Positions 31,880-44,924 are shown, counted from the first letter of the stretch. The stretch is DNA of 64,000 nt from Bipolaris cookei (GCA_002286855.1 NRSV01000026.1:134553-198552), one strand, 5' to 3'. Program-made: numbers and translations. The notes: generated by a model not told the origin, from the letters alone.

Positions 31880-32037
31880 CATTAATGTGCTGTAGCGCCA
31901 TAAAGTATATTTTCGACCATGTCAACATCCCAAACTATATTACCGAATATAATATATACACATCTCAAACTTCACCTTCACTTCATCCTTTTTCCCTTTA
32001 AAAGAACAACAATATATACAAGAACGACTTCAAACAC

Positions 32038-33744
32038 TTAAATGTTCTTCATCTCAAAACTCTTCACCGTCACACTCCCGCCCAACTGCGTCGTCGCAAA
32101 GTTAAAAACCCCATACCTAAACCCGGTGAAAAACTGCCACGTATTCGCGAGTCCAAACGACGGTCCCAGCTGCTTGTACGAAGTGCCATCAGTACTATAC
32201 CAAAACGTCGCCTGGCGCAGTGTATTCGTTCCAAACGCCGGCGTGATATCCGCCTGGATCCTCAGATACAAATCCGTGGACCCGGCAGGGATAGCCGGGC
32301 CCGTGGCTACCACTGTGCCGGTGGATTTGGTGGTGTGATCAGCGTTGAGTTCGAGGCCGTTGACCATGACCAGAGAGGCGGTGGAGCCGCTCTTGTGGAT
32401 ACCGATGTATGCGGCTGTGTCGCGGAAGAGGACGGCGCCAGCACGGTCGCCCGATGCCATCTTGCTGATGTCGAGGCGGAAGGTGCCAGAGGACTTGGGG
32501 CCGATGATGCGGTGGGTCAGCGTGTTGCGGGCGCCGTAGAGGTCGTTGGTTACGGTTACGGTGGAGAGCTTGAGACCGCCTGTGCTTCCGCCGAGGAGGC
32601 TAAATTTAGACGTGTCGGGGTTGTGGTTCCATTCCCATTCTGCACTTAGAGAGGAGCCCGTAAATTTGTCGGTGCCGGTTAGCGGGGGAACGGTCTTGCT
32701 AGTTGTTACGGGGGTGGGGTAGGAGGTGCCCCAGGCGTTGTTTACTTTGACGACTTGTGGCCAGCCGTTGCTGTCGAAGGTTAGGGGTGCGACGACGGGG
32801 ATGCGGCCGGCGGGGTAGGAGTCGAGGAAGGCGACATAGTACCATTTTCCGTCTTTGGTGTCAACGACGCCGCCTTGATGGGCGTGGCCGGCGTTGGAAA
32901 GGGGGCCCGAGATGCTGTCGACAAGGATTTGGGCTTCGAAGGGGCCCCAGGGGCTCTTGGATTTGAGGACCCACTCGTCGTCGGAGGGCTTGGTGGAGAA
33001 GACGTAGTACGTGCCATTGATCTTGTACATGCGCGAGCCCTCAAGAGTGAGGCCATTGGGATCGCGGTACACCTCCTGGTTCTTCACTTCGGCTGTGCCG
33101 TCTTTGTTGAGTTGGGCAACTCGAACGGCAGGGTTGCCGTACACGACGTACATGGTATCGTCGTCATCGATGAAGATGCCGTTGTCGTAGTAGCATTTGG
33201 GAATGGTACCCGCAGCAGTCCAGTTCCAGCTCGATACCTCGCCATTGTTGGCAGCGGCATTTTGACCGGGTGCCGTCCAGATATATGTCTGGCCTGTCGA
33301 TTGAACGCAGCCCATCCAAATGAACTTGTCGCTCGACTTGCGGTACCGCAGCGAACTCGCCCAGATACCCTTGACGTATGAACGAGTATTTGGGTCCGGC
33401 ATGTCATAGGGAGAGCCAAAGTTCAGTTTTGGTACGCTGTGAGTAACGGGCGTCCAGTTCACCAGGTCGTAAGACTTGAGCACCTGCATAAAGTTAACGA
33501 CATGATCCAACCCCTTCTAAAACTCAATGCTTACAGGAGCTCCTGGACTGAATGCAAAGGTTGACGACGAGTAATAAAACACATCCCCAATCCTAAAAAC
33601 GTCAAGATCAGGATAGTCTTGGTATATGACAGGATTGTTAAACGTCGTTGCGCGGCTCGACAGCGCACGCTTGTCTGTCACGGGGCCCGCAACGGACAAG
33701 CCTGCCAAGAGCAACGACAACGAAGAAACTGTAGAAACGCGCAT
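32038..33744 (-). CDS. secreted glycoside hydrolase family 43
   Basis: A five-bladed beta-propeller arabinan/xylan-active enzyme (beta-xylosidase, arabinofuranosidase or arabinanase type). Model: complement(32038-33483, 33535-33744), 551 residues; the 51-nt intron joins FSPGAPV to LKSYDLVNW. Signal peptide: residues 1-19 (RVSTVSSLSLLLAGLSVAG) followed by a Lys-Arg site. GH43 marks: NPVIYQDYPDLDVFRIGDVF (catalytic base Asp), YDNGIFIDDDDTMYVVYG (pKa-modulating Asp), LTLEGSRMYKINGTYYVF (acid Glu) and HAHQGGVVDTKDGKWYYV. From about residue 330 a beta-sandwich domain (KFTGSSLSAEWEWNHNPD onward) matches the C-terminal domain that often follows GH43 and helps shape the active site. It acts outside the cell on plant hemicellulose or pectin side chains. 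The exact substrate cannot be read. Confidence 0.92.
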
Positions 33745-35101
33745 GGTGTCTGAAATCGATAAAACAATTCACTCGTCTGGTCGAAGCATCAACGACAGGA
33801 CCTGGCGCCAACTTTATCTAACTATAAAGTAAACCCGTTGCATCCAAGCTTTCTGCTCTAAATTTCTCCACATGGCGTGTTAGTGCTACTATGTATCGGG
33901 GCCGCACGCACTACTACTAGATCTAAACTCCCGAAATAAAATATAAAGCACGGGATCCACGCTGCTCCACGTATGGGGTTCAACCCCCGAGTCTGCGCAC
34001 GCTCGGTATTGGTGCAGTGCGGCCCTGAATTTTTCCGTAGCGCGGAATAAGCACAATTAATGGGCCCTTTGCGTTACTTCATTACCGCCGGCTATGGTAG
34101 ACTCGCATCATCATCATCCGTGGAAGGAGGGTTTATGCAGATCAGATAGATTTGCTAGAAAAGATCCGTGGGCCGTCGCCGCCGCCTTGTCATGCGGGGT
34201 TGAAACAATCAGTCGAGGACAATGAATAAGCTTGTCCGCTCGGACGTCTGCCGCCAATCATGGCCTTAGCTTCATCGTGTTAACTCGCATCTCTCCTTCC
34301 CGTGCATCCCCTTGTTCTGACTGCGCAATTTCAATGTTTCATTATATCCCTCTAGCTTCCGATATACTTTGGTGCGCTCGCTGTGCGCAAGAGAAATAAA
34401 TGATTGTGGCTTATCGCGAAAATTTGCTTGTGCCTTTTTTTTGGCTCATTGGAATACTCTGTTTCAGTTTCATTGGGTTTATGCGTGCTGGTTCATCTTA
34501 TGAACGTGCACAAGGTGTTTTGCGAACGATTGCATGGCCACCATGCAACAAGCAGTTGATGCCAAGTATAAGGAAAGCTTAACCAAGTACAGGCGCAACA
34601 CGCTCACATGGTAATTCCTAGCAGGATGCATGTATGTACACAAGAGACAGCAAATTGACTTGTCAGTGTTCGGGTGACATCTCGTCTGACGTCGAAGCTT
34701 AGTAACTGCATACTTCAGCATACAGAACCTTGTATGTCTATTCTCACGCTAAGAACTGTCAGCTGTTTCAGAACACATCAATCATTGGGACTGTTTTCTG
34801 TTCTAACTATATCTCTCTAGTAAGCGTCAAGACGGTTGGGCTTGTTAGGGTGATTGGTACGAAGATTTATCGGGCTCGAACTCCTGGAAACGGTTCGGAC
34901 GGCAATTGTAGTAGCGGCTTAAAGTCACGGCGTTATCTCGCTATAATACTATCAATTAGATTCATTTAGAGGTCCGGCAAATCACCTTAGAGTAGCTGAA
35001 ACGGAACACGACGTGTAATCCCAGAACAACATCGGGCTAATCTTCAGTTGCGCTTGTACCGGAGTGACATACACGCGTAACATCCATAGTCCACAGCATC
35101 C
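33745..35101. other. intergenic, no gene seen
   Basis: 1.35 kb between GH43 and the aminotransferase-like gene. The left part is the GH43 promoter. Only short open stretches are present, none with recognisable features. Confidence 0.5.
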
Positions 35102-36452
35102 TCAACCCTTTGGAAGAACCTTTTTCAACACCTCGACTAGCCCTTTGATCTCTTCCTCAGTATTGTAATGTACCATACTGACTCTCGTAACATAACCTTC
35201 AGGGTCCAACTCGAGGATCTCGTCACACAATCTTTTCGAGTAGAAGTGGCCCCATCGAAAGCCGTAGTTGCTGATTTTTTCGGCTTCGGTCACAACTTGC
35301 TTACTGTTCATGCCTTTGACTATGAACGAAATAGTTGGAACCCTGACTTTATTGTCTGTTGACTTTGAGCCTAGAACCGTGATATCAGGGCGCGAGTTGA
35401 GGAAGTCGAGGAGGATTGTTTGTAGTTTTCCCTCATGTTCTGTAATGGCAGGGAAGGCGCCAGAAAGGTACGAAGTGATTTGTGGAATGGATTGAACACA
35501 TTCGTAGTTTGAACCAGCAAATCCAATCTTATCCTCAAGCGTTTTGGTGGGATTGAAATAGTGTGCTATGGGTTTCATTGCCTTTTGTCCCGATTCGCTG
35601 GCGTAAAGTACGGCAATGTGAGGACCGTAGACCTGAGGCTCTCATCAGCACATGCCGGTGAGGCAAACAGTTGAGGAAGAACTGATGAACATGACATACC
35701 TTGTACCAGCTGAACGCATAAAAGTCTACCCCAAAAGCCTTCACGTCAACCGCACGGTGCGGCGCATAGCTTACGCCATCCACGCAGAACAAAGCACCAA
35801 CTTCATGTACCGCATCTGCAATCGACTTGACATCATGTATCGTACCCAAAATGTTGCTTACATGCGTGCAAGCAACAAACTTCACATTGTCACTCAGGAG
35901 TGGCTTCAAGTTCTCTGCTGTGAGCTTGAGTCCATCTTCCTTGCTAGACGCCCACCACTTCACAGTAAGCCCAAGACGTTCTGCCATGAAAAGCCACGCC
36001 TTTACGTTGGTCTCATGTTCCATCTTCGATAGAATGATTTCCGATCCTGCGGGGAACTGTAGCGTAGAGCCAAGATTGACAAACAATTGAGTGGTAGATG
36101 AGCCGAGGACTTTTGACAATTAGAAAATGAAGTGCGTACAAAACGTTAGAGCGATTACCTATTTCATCGCGGCCAGCATTGATGTACTTTGCAGCGGCCT
36201 GATAGCCTTCCTCGTACTTCGTGTTGGACTGTGTGCCAGTGTGGTATGAAGCACCAAGCTGCACGTTCGTCTTGCTGAGATACTGTGATATGCTTCGTAG
36301 GACTTAGCTAAAGTGCTATTTCTACATATGCGGTATACTCACGAATCAATCACTTGGTCCAGCGCCTGACTGCCCCCCGCGTTATCAAGAAAAACTTGGT
36401 CTTGCTGAAGAGCCGGGAACCGTGACCGCGCTTTGGAAATGTCGAAAGTCAT
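35102..36452 (-). CDS. PLP-dependent class V aminotransferase / cysteine desulfurase-like enzyme
   Basis: Model: complement(35102-35632, 35700-36109, 36159-36292, 36343-36452), 394 residues, all phases consistent. The start ATG gives MTFDISKARSRFPALQQDQV and then FLDNAGGSQALDQVIDS, the usual opening of the family. PLP-site features: SSTTQLFVNLG (phosphate cradle), MEHETNVKAW (ring-stacking His), CTHVSNILGTIHDV, ALFCVDGVSYAPHRAVDV (cofactor Asp) and FSWYKVYGPHIAVLYAS (Schiff-base Lys). The C-terminal small domain (VPTISFIVKGMNSKQV, then GHFYSKRLCDEI) is complete. By pattern it belongs to the cysteine-desulfurase-like group exemplified by the VC1184 subfamily rather than to mitochondrial NFS1. 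The reaction (C-S lyase, epimerase or desulfurase) is not predictable. No organelle targeting peptide is seen. Confidence 0.88.
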
Positions 36453-37869
36453 TGTAAAAAGACTGGCAGCATAGAAAAAGAGACAGGAAAAACTGGGAAG
36501 GAAGTTTATCAGGGAGGTTGATGTCTGGAGTGGAACTAAAGTATACCTATGCTAGCCGTGCGCCCTATGTAGATAGTGCGGGGCTTTCCTCAATGAAGCA
36601 GGTGCTACGTTACTACAGTTCGCAGTGACGCCACTGCCCCCACGTAGCTTGAAAACATTCACGAGATGTATCTCCGCAACCACATGATATGCAGTGAAAT
36701 ATCATATTCTAGGATTAGACAACGCAACATATGCAGTACGCTACTTAGGCAGTACATGCATGAGCTTCTCAACTAGCCGAGGTGATGGAGTAAAAGCCAA
36801 TAACATTTCCCCGCTATCCTGTATCCTACAACGATGCCGATGGATTTCTAAAGAAGGATGATCCGTCTTAGTTTCCGAACATTCTTGGCCACATATTACG
36901 AACGAAATTATCGGTCCATGATCCACCTATGTTGTATGTGGGGTCGTTAGCAGGTAGAGGTATCTTAATGATAAACACCAGCGTTTGACATGATCTCCGC
37001 CGACCTCGACCATAGTATGTGCCAGCATGCTGAAATCTAGGAAGACCTTACCGGTGAACAACTTGGTGTCCGACCTTTCGTCGCAATCAGCCCAGGCCAA
37101 GCAATGGATGATTGCAACATCATGAAAGAGAGCTCCCAAAATACAAAGGGAAGAAGAGACATTCTAACGCCCTTGGTTCAAATGCCGTACACTAGGTAAC
37201 ATTTCAACCTCGTTGGTTGCTAAGGGTTCATAGTATATTAGACGAATTAAATACTGGCTAAGGGACCCGGAAGTCAAAAGCCGGTTTGGAAGAACTGGTA
37301 ATAGTCAGATACTGGGAACTGTTAAACGAGCTGTTCAATCTCTCTTTTGCGAAAATAGTGGTTCCTGTCGCTGCCCAAGGCAGACGTATTTAAGCTAATG
37401 AAAGCAACCCTAAAGGGGGCTTACATGTTGCAAACTGACTGAATTAACCTAGATGTGCTCGTGTCTAGTGGATGATTCAGATTGTATGTAACAGGACATA
37501 CTGTGTCTAGCACCTTCGCTGGATGCTTCTTCCGATTGCTCCCTCAGCTGCTTGCACGGGGACAGTTTGCTCGTCTTGATCACGATACGTTATACGTTTC
37601 AGCTGATGCAAAATATCTTAAAATACACCTTACATATCAAATGTATGTTTTCTTAGACCACAGAAGGCTAGTTGTATATAGCTGAAATTGAAAAATGATC
37701 CATCTGTGCTGCAGGCTCGTTTGCACCAACCAGTATTTTCCCATTGGTATTCGGATCGAAACTAATTAACCCCTTTACCGTCTTGGCGCACCCAACGAAC
37801 CATTCCGGCCAACGAGCCACCCGTACCCATAACATTGTGAGCCATCTCAACTTCACCGCGCCATAAATC
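36453..37869. other. intergenic, no gene seen
   Basis: AT-rich spacer between the PLP enzyme and the old pogo-type relic. Stops are frequent in all frames. Confidence 0.5.
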
Positions 37870-38176
37870 CACAATTATGGATCCGACTCAGGAAGCTGTT
37901 AATTACTTGGAATTGCGTGAAGCTGGAGATAAATCTTCGTATCATGAAGTCACAAAAATGGTTGATGTCGACCGAACGACGCTGGAGAGGCGGCACCAAG
38001 GTGCACAACCCGCAGCGAGGAGACGCGCGAGCAACAGTTACCCAACCCACAACAAGAGTATGAGCTTGTACTATACATAGAAAGATACTCAAGAAGAGGA
38101 CTGGCACCTACAAGAGAAATGATACAAGACTTCGCGATGATGATGGTGAAGTCGGAGGTTTCACACAGCTGGGTTA
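37870..38176 (+). pseudogene. pogo-type transposase relic, N-terminal half (split by insertion)
   Basis: DNA-binding half of an old pogo/jerky-type transposase. It begins near ATG 37877 with TQEAVNYLELREAGDKSSYH, then VTKMVDVDRTTLERRHQGAQ (psq-type helix-turn-helix). After a frameshift it continues with PQQEYELVLYIERYSRRGLA and REMIQDFAMMMVKSEVSHSW, where it is cut by the 12-kb element at the codon pair for Val-Thr. The other half continues at 50263. Confidence 0.85.
38175..38176. repeat. TA target-site duplication (left)
   Basis: The left copy of the TA dinucleotide duplicated on insertion; the right copy is at 50263-50264. Removing 38177-50264 restores an uninterrupted Ser-Trp-Val-Thr-Arg-Phe-Leu-His reading frame in the host transposase. 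Confidence 0.9.
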
Positions 38177-41100
38177 ACGTACATCCCGCCACACCGAGAA
38201 ACCCGCCTCAACGAAATGGATTTGCTATCCAACCTCCCATTTCCTTTCTACACAGACTTATCGAACCGCACTTAGCATCTTGTCTCTCTCTAGACAATAC
38301 AATCGTCTTCGTTGTACCATTCAATGTTTCATCCCCAACGTTTACAGTCTCTTTTTTCTCTATACTCCTGCGCCACTGTAACCGTTGAGATATTTTTCAA
38401 CCTCAGAGTAGTAAGACGATGGAGAAATAGGCAAAACACACTATTGTACCCACTAAACGCATCTGGCAGTAGAGATACAAGCCCGGAATTGCCATGTATA
38501 GTCACCTGGTTGCCCAACGACTAATCACGCTGTATTTAAACTTGCTCCTATCATGATACACATCAGAAGAGACAATACTTCACACACACTCAACTGCTTA
38601 CAAGAGATAACCCCTTCCGCGAATTTCTCCGAGTGAAGCATACTAGGCCAAGAGTAACGTACGCTAGCGTCGTGACCTAGTGCGCTTACGTAGCACAGGA
38701 TAGAAAACAAGTCACACGTTTTGTATACCATGCTATGCCTAGGTGACTGATGCTGCCGCCCTACTTTAGAGCTTCTGTAAACAGCGCAGGCTAGCTATCG
38801 AAGGCCGCTAGCGGATATCGCTTAGAGCTTATTCTCACTCTGGTTAACTGGCTCACTTCACAAGTCGCTGCAAGCGCCGACACGTGACTTATATCTTCAG
38901 GTTGCAAGGCAGCAGTCGTTGCCAGCGCTCTTGCTAGTGAACTGGCTTCAGCGTCCTTGGTGGGTTTACATGATTCAGAATAACTTTACTCGGTGCTTGA
39001 GTCTTAGTCTATGCTATGTTCGCTACTGCTGAGTCTTACTCTACCTCTACTTCAACTTTAGCTTTCGTAGCAATCTATTTCGCCTTGAAGCGGGCTTAGC
39101 TATTGAGGTGCCTGGATTGGCCTCGCTTCGCATAAAGGTACAGTCCATCACAAGCACTCTGTTAGTAGAAGCGTCTGGTCCTCCTCCTTCTTTTCCCTCT
39201 TCTTTTCCCTCTTCTTCTCCCTCTTCTTCTTCCTCTTCTTCTTCCTCTTCTTCTTCCTCTTCTTCTTCCTCTTCTTCCTTGATTGCTAGAGCTTTTAGGT
39301 TGTCACGTAAGGCCTGACACTTATCATGATCCTGCCCAAAGATTCTCTCATAGCCTAGCAGAGCCTGCGAGTACCCATGTCGAGCATCCTCTATGCGGCC
39401 CTGGCTTTTGCGCAGGAAGGCAAAGGCCCATATATTATCAAGCGCTGGGATGAAAGTATGACGGTTTTCAGGATGGACAGCTTTCGCATAACCGTCCAGA
39501 GCACGTTGGTACATGTGCTCAGCTTGCTCCAGCTTGCCTAGGTCTGAGTAGAGAAGGCCCAAGTTGTTGACGGTCTCGAGTGTGGATACGTGGTCTGGCC
39601 CCCATGCCTTCTCCTTTCCAGCCAGCGCTCGCTGGTACATGTGCTCAGCTTGCTCCAGCTTGCCTAGGTCTGCGTAGAGAAGGCCCAAGTTGTTGACGGT
39701 ATCGAGTGTCTCGGCGTGGTCTGGCCCCCATGCCTTCTCCTTTCCAGCCAGCGCTCGCTGGTACATCTGCTCCGCTCGCCGTCTATCCTCATCATCAAGT
39801 ATATACCCAAGACTGTGAAACGATCCTGGTTGTATCAGACCCTCGACAGCCCCTTTCTCACTTGATCTACTAGCACTCACTATCCACGCACTTATACAAA
39901 GAGCATGGGTCATAATCCTCTTTCGTTTCCTCCAGAACTCTGTCTCTGACTTCAAAGGCACGCTTGATGCCACCAGCTCTGCCGCCAAGCAACCCAAATC
40001 GCGCCACTCCTCGCCTCGTACTAAGTACCCACACCATCGATGCAGCACCGAGTGCATTGAGTAGCTTTCTATGCCTTGTTTACCCTCCACAAGCGAGTAG
40101 CGCGATAGCAGTCCCATCGCGTCAGCAAACGACAACCTATCCCCAGCAATCTCCAGCAGCCACTTGGGAACATCCATCCCAGCAGCCAAGTCTATGTCTG
40201 CTGCGATCAGCTCGTACCACAGCTCTCTGTTGTCTAAGAAACCCCACAGCTTGAGCAGACAAGCCGCTTCTTCGCTCTGCTTCTGTACCTGCTCGTACGA
40301 CATGGTCCAAGTGGTCAATACGCTTCGATCGCCATACTCTTGTAGCGGAAAGCGCTTCTGCTGCTTCTCCATTAGATGCCTCCATGTGCTGTTGTAGTAC
40401 TTCGCATACGTAGACGCTGACATATTAATCTCGCGTATGTACGACCCAGCTTGCGTGAGGGCTAGTGGGAGCCCGTGGAGAAGTTCAATAACTACGTCGG
40501 CATCTGCTTAAGATGTATCGGTTACAGCGTCTCCTCTTAGAAGACAGACTTTTTTTCATACCTTCAACCGCTCTCCCAACGTTGTTTTCGAGTATAGCAC
40601 GGGCCTGCTCTGCCGCCATTGTCCCCACCTTGACGCCAGACCCGAGATGCTGGAGACTAGCCAGCCGGCTCGTGATCAGGATTGACCCATGATCTGCGTC
40701 TGGGAAGTACTCCTTGATGTTGTATGCCTGCGCATCGTCTTGGTCGCGGTGGTCGCGGTCGACGTTGTCTATAATCAGCAGCCACTGAGAGTTTGAAGAT
40801 TTGGACAGCCATTGCTGACACTCGCGCACTGCCGCGTCAGCCTCGACAATGGCCTGGCTGAGCATCTGCACGCCGTCAGCCGTCATCTCGCTACGTGGAA
40901 GTCTCTGTGCCATGTCAACAAACGACTGCTTCAGGCTGGCCTCAGACGACCCGTCCAGCCAGAACACTGCGCTAAACTGGCCCTGGTGCTTTCGCGCAAA
41001 CTCCACCACCAGCTGCGTCTTGCCAATGCCACCTAGGCCGTGGACGACTACAACATTTCGACGACGACGGCTTGTAGTGGGTGGAGGCTTGGCAAGAGCC

Positions 41101-41251
41101 TTCTCGAGCGCTTGCATCTCGGCATCTCTAGCGACGAACTGGCTCACAACCGGCACACCTCGGAGACTGAAGTCGATCATGTGCTTGCTGACACCTGGCA
41201 CGCTTAGCCTACCTTATTCAATATAAGTAACTACTGTCAGGTATACTTACA
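38177..41251. repeat. left arm of the giant inverted repeat
   Basis: 3,075 bp. It holds the terminus, about 870 bp of apparently non-coding DNA and the last two exons plus intron 6 of the left NLR gene. Similarity to the other arm drops abruptly after 41251, which is the last base of exon 6. Confidence 0.93.
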
Positions 41252-42407
41252 TTGAGATCGCGCCCATAAGAGCTGAGGAGACGCATCAACTATGCCCTCT
41301 ATTACTTCCGCTACCGTCTGAAAGTCTTCCTCTTGCGCATCCTCAAACTTGTTCATGTCGAAGTGCGTCCGCGATAGCGAGAACTTGCTCGTCGACTCAG
41401 AGAGGTCAAGACACCCAGCATGTTGACTAACTACGAATCTCTGTACTTGTTAGCATAGCTATTATATACCGTGTCAGTACGACTCACAATCCGATCCTGG
41501 TTGCCTACGATCTTTCCCACGTTGCTCGACTTGAGCTCAAAGAAGCACGCGACCTGAGTCTTGTTCGTCTGGCCTCGCATCTTCTTCAGGAAACTATCCA
41601 CCAAGTCCTGTAGATATACACTCCCTGGCTGCAGCACGTTGAGTGCGGCAGGCTGCACCCGGTCGTCGTGGTACTCACGCCGCGCTGCCTCGAGCATCTC
41701 CATCTGGTTCATCCCCTCGGCGCCTCGAAACGGCGTGCCGAAGAAGACTAGGCCAGTCGTGGATGAAAACACTCCAGGCCATTCCTTAGTGTACTGCTCA
41801 GCTTCTAGGAGTGCCTATAGAAATGTTTAGTGATTACCATGTCTTCGTCTCATCCATCTATACGTCCCCTCACCTTAAGCACAACTAGCCCGCCAAAACA
41901 GTGTGCTACAAACACCAATGGACGGAACGGAACATTCTAACGCAGTCAGCGCATACGCGACGCCTACCAAGCACGGGCCGGCACCTTTCTCTGTCGCTTC
42001 AATGCTCTCAGCAGCCGCTCGGCCACGGTAGACGCGCTCTGCTGCATCGCCTCCTTGCCAAACCACTGCGACTCATATCCGTACCGCATGATGCGCGCGT
42101 TGGGCGCTATTGCTGGTAACATGTCGTCTTCGATGAGCCAGTTGCGCCATTGCGGCTCTTCTGCCGTGCCGGCATTCTTGCACCAACTGTCGTCGGGATG
42201 AGCGCCGAGACCGTGGACTGCGATAATGCTAGCCGGTTTGCTGTGAGTCATGTGCAGATGATAGTTGCAGGCAAACGTACTCAATGCTTTGCTCTTCTGC
42301 CGGCGCTTCGCGGAGCACCTTCAGGCCTACGTCTTTGTTAGTGACCGGCCGAACCTATAGCCTTGCGTTAGCCTCGGCGTGCGCCTTTCCCATGCGAGAC
42401 CCACCAT
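39047..42407 (-). CDS. NLR receptor: SesB-like hydrolase / NB-ARC / TPR (left copy)
   Basis: A STAND-class cytosolic receptor of the fungal NLR type; such proteins act in non-self recognition and programmed cell death. Model: complement(39047-40503, 40562-41194, 41251-41440, 41488-41814, 41874-41936, 41985-42240, 42281-42354, 42405-42407), 1000 residues, no frame breaks. Residues about 25-270 form an alpha/beta-hydrolase-like effector domain: SIIAVHGLGAHPDDSWCKNA, then FVAHCFGGLVV with Cys124 where the nucleophile Ser normally sits, and LVFFGTPFRGAEG. NB-ARC: FVARDAEMQALEKAL, Walker A HGLGGIGKTQL (357-364), Walker B LLIIDNVD (443-450), SILITSRL and GLPLAL (526-531). Three or so TPRs of 42 residues lie at about 758-900 (two nearly identical), then a poly-Glu tract and a basic tail. 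Intron 1 lies directly after the ATG. The gene reads outward towards the element end. Confidence 0.88.
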
Positions 42408-42988
42408 CGCTGATCATAAGAGAGCACCGTCTCCTGAAGCGATCAGACGAGAATCTGGAGACGACAGGAAGTGGTAAACGAGAGGGGAGAAAGTGAGAGG
42501 AAGGAAGGGATGAAATCGAAGTACAGATTGCGGCGCAACGACGCGAGCAGGCAGGCTGAAATGCAAGGCTGAGACAAGGTTGAGCATCCCAAGCGTTGGC
42601 TGCCGTAGTGCTGCGCTGCGCCGCCTTCAATTACATCGAGCTGGCTGGCTTGTGCCAAGTTATACGGTAGGAAGTCATTGCTGTTGCAAGCCACACAAAG
42701 GCGCATCCTGTGAACGATACCGTGTTATCGCGCTCGCTACTACTATGCTATCTTGTATCTCGCATTGCGTATTTCTCCTAACCGTTAGTAACGCTACTAG
42801 CTATTAACTCGACTACTGTAGTAATATCGTTTGCTGTCCCTTCTTAGGCGTTGAATCCTCGTTAGGGCGTTCGTTGTTGGAGGTGTCTACGCGCTGCCTG
42901 GCTGCTGCTATTATCAGACCCTAGCCCGCATACTCAACCTCATGCTGCTTCCGCGTTCTGCCCCTCACCAGCAACACTCACTACCTCC
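42408..42988. other. 5' flank of left NLR and spacer
   Basis: It contains one copy of the motif TCAGCCTTGCAT (minus strand, about 42557-42575), which occurs three times in the matching position upstream of the right NLR. The sequence is otherwise only loosely similar to that flank, with no gene. Confidence 0.5.
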
Positions 42989-44740
42989 ACTAACATGAAC
43001 AGAGCTACCCTGGTGTTGGCACAAGATCTACCTCACGACGTACCTCGAACATACGCTGCTCTAGCAGAACTAACGTTCTTCTTTCTACCCTTCACCACCG
43101 TAATCGAGGCCGACCCTCGAAACAGCAGTCTGCCCAGCGTCGGCAGTACCTCACTCCAGAGGGAGAGAAAGCCCCTGTGAGCTTTCTGATGCTACTGAAT
43201 CACCTTGGACAGCCTGTGCGAATCAAGTTCGTGCCTGCACTAGCCTTTAGTATAGCTCGCCAGCAGTCCACGCCAAACCAATGTCATAAGCCACCGAGCA
43301 AGAACTGGGCCAGGGCCTTTGAGAAACGCCATCCAGAACTTAAAGCAAGAACTGTTAGGCCTATAGACTGGAAACGGTACAGCAGCAATATACACGATAA
43401 GATCATACTATGGTTTGAGGTGATTGGGAAGGTGCTACATGACCCGGCTATCCTGCTAGAGAACGTCTATAACATGGACAAGATAGGAGTAATGCTCAGC
43501 ATGCTAGGCTCTGCCAAAGTGCTTGTAGGTAGGGGCGACCCACGAGACTATAGAGGCGCGGGCGTCAAGCGAACGATGGTGACTGCTGTTGAATGTATAA
43601 GCGCCGACGGGAGGTTGCTGCTTCCTTCGATTATCTGGCCAGCGTCCACCCATCGGAGCAACTGGACTACATACCCAACGCCTGGATAGCACTATGCACA
43701 CTCGGAGAACGGATACAACGACTCCAAGATTAACTTAGAGTGGCTTAAGCAGGTGTTTGACCCGCAAACTAAGAGCCGCGCTCACCAAAAACCACGCGTA
43801 CTGATCTGTGACGGCTTTGGTAATCATGAGACGCTAGAGATCCTCGAGCACTGCTTCGAGAATAACATCATCCTTTGCCGTCTTCCCTCTCATACCTCCC
43901 ATAAGCTACAGCCCTATGACGTCGGGGTCTTCGAGCCCTTGAAGGCAGCCTATCGCGACCAAGTCGAGAGACTGTTTCGGGGAGGTGCAGATACAGTTGG
44001 GGAGGAGCATTTTACCTCTCTCTACAGCCCCGCCAGGAACAAGGCGTTCACCAAAAGGAACATCACGGCTGCGTGGGCTGCAAGCGGTTTGTATTCGCTC
44101 AATCCCAACAGAGTACTCAAGGATAGGCCTGAGTCTCCTGCTGAATTGACTATTCTGCCACATGCCAGTATAGGGTCTTATATGCAAGACGAAATGCCGA
44201 AGACGCCTGTGACGCCCTTCACAACAGAAGCCCTCGCGTCGTTGCACAGTCTAATTGAGCAAGAGACTTGTGTGTGTGAGCAGATTAACCCACGGCGTCT
44301 GCCGAAGCATATACAGAAGCTCGCTAGTGCCGCGTAGGTCTCTTTTGCTGAACGAGCCCTTTTGCAGCGCCAGAATCAGTTCTTGACCCAGATGAACAAA
44401 GAAACAAAGGCTCGCTGATTGACAAAGTCAGAAGTGCTGGGAAAAGCGAAGATCATGAATTACGAGGACCTCCAGGATGCACGAGCGAAGCGTGCTGCGA
44501 AAGTAAAAGCAGCGGAGGACAAGGCAAAACGTGGGCACAAGCGCAAAACGCTTGTGCATGAGAGTGCGCCTGAGCCAATGATCGAGGTTGCGGGGCTATC
44601 AGTAAGCAAAGGAAGCTTGGCGAGAGCCCTAACGCCACAGACGAGCAAATCGCCTGTGCTGTGGACGGCCCCAGTAGCGCAGATGATCCCAAGAGGCTAC
44701 ACCGGGGGAGTAGATGCAGGAGCAGAAGCAAGTCGAAGCA
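42989..44740 (+). pseudogene. pogo-type DDD transposase relic at the centre of the element
   Basis: From about ATG 42995. N-terminal CENP-B-like part: TLHHRNRGRPSKQQSAQRRQ and LTPEGEKAPVSFLMLL, with one frameshift near 43,070. KNWARAFEKRHPELKARTV follows. The catalytic core has VYNMDKIGVMLSML (first Asp kept, but the usual Glu-Thr pair is Lys-Ile), GAGVKRTMVTAVECISADGR, RVLICDGFGNHETLEI (second Asp) and KLQPYDVGVFEPLKAAYRDQ (third Asp). Stops occur at 43687-43689 (TAG where the family has Trp), 44335-44337 (TAG) and 44416-44418 (TGA). The tail is Lys/Arg-rich. Some changes fit C:G-to-T:A mutation. It is presumably the former engine of the element, but I could not show separate inverted repeats around it, so it may also be a nested passenger. 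Confidence 0.88.
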
Positions 44741-44924
44741 ACTCACTCGATAATAGCGACCAGTACTATTTAGCCTCCGTTCTCCAACATTTAGTAGACA
44801 ATGTAGTTATCCACATATGCATCTATCGTTTCTCGGCTCTCGCTGACCTATACATGCCTGTTGCTTCGATACCCCTCCCCACCAGGCCCTGCATCTTCTA
44901 CTTAGCTAGCATGTGCACGCATTC

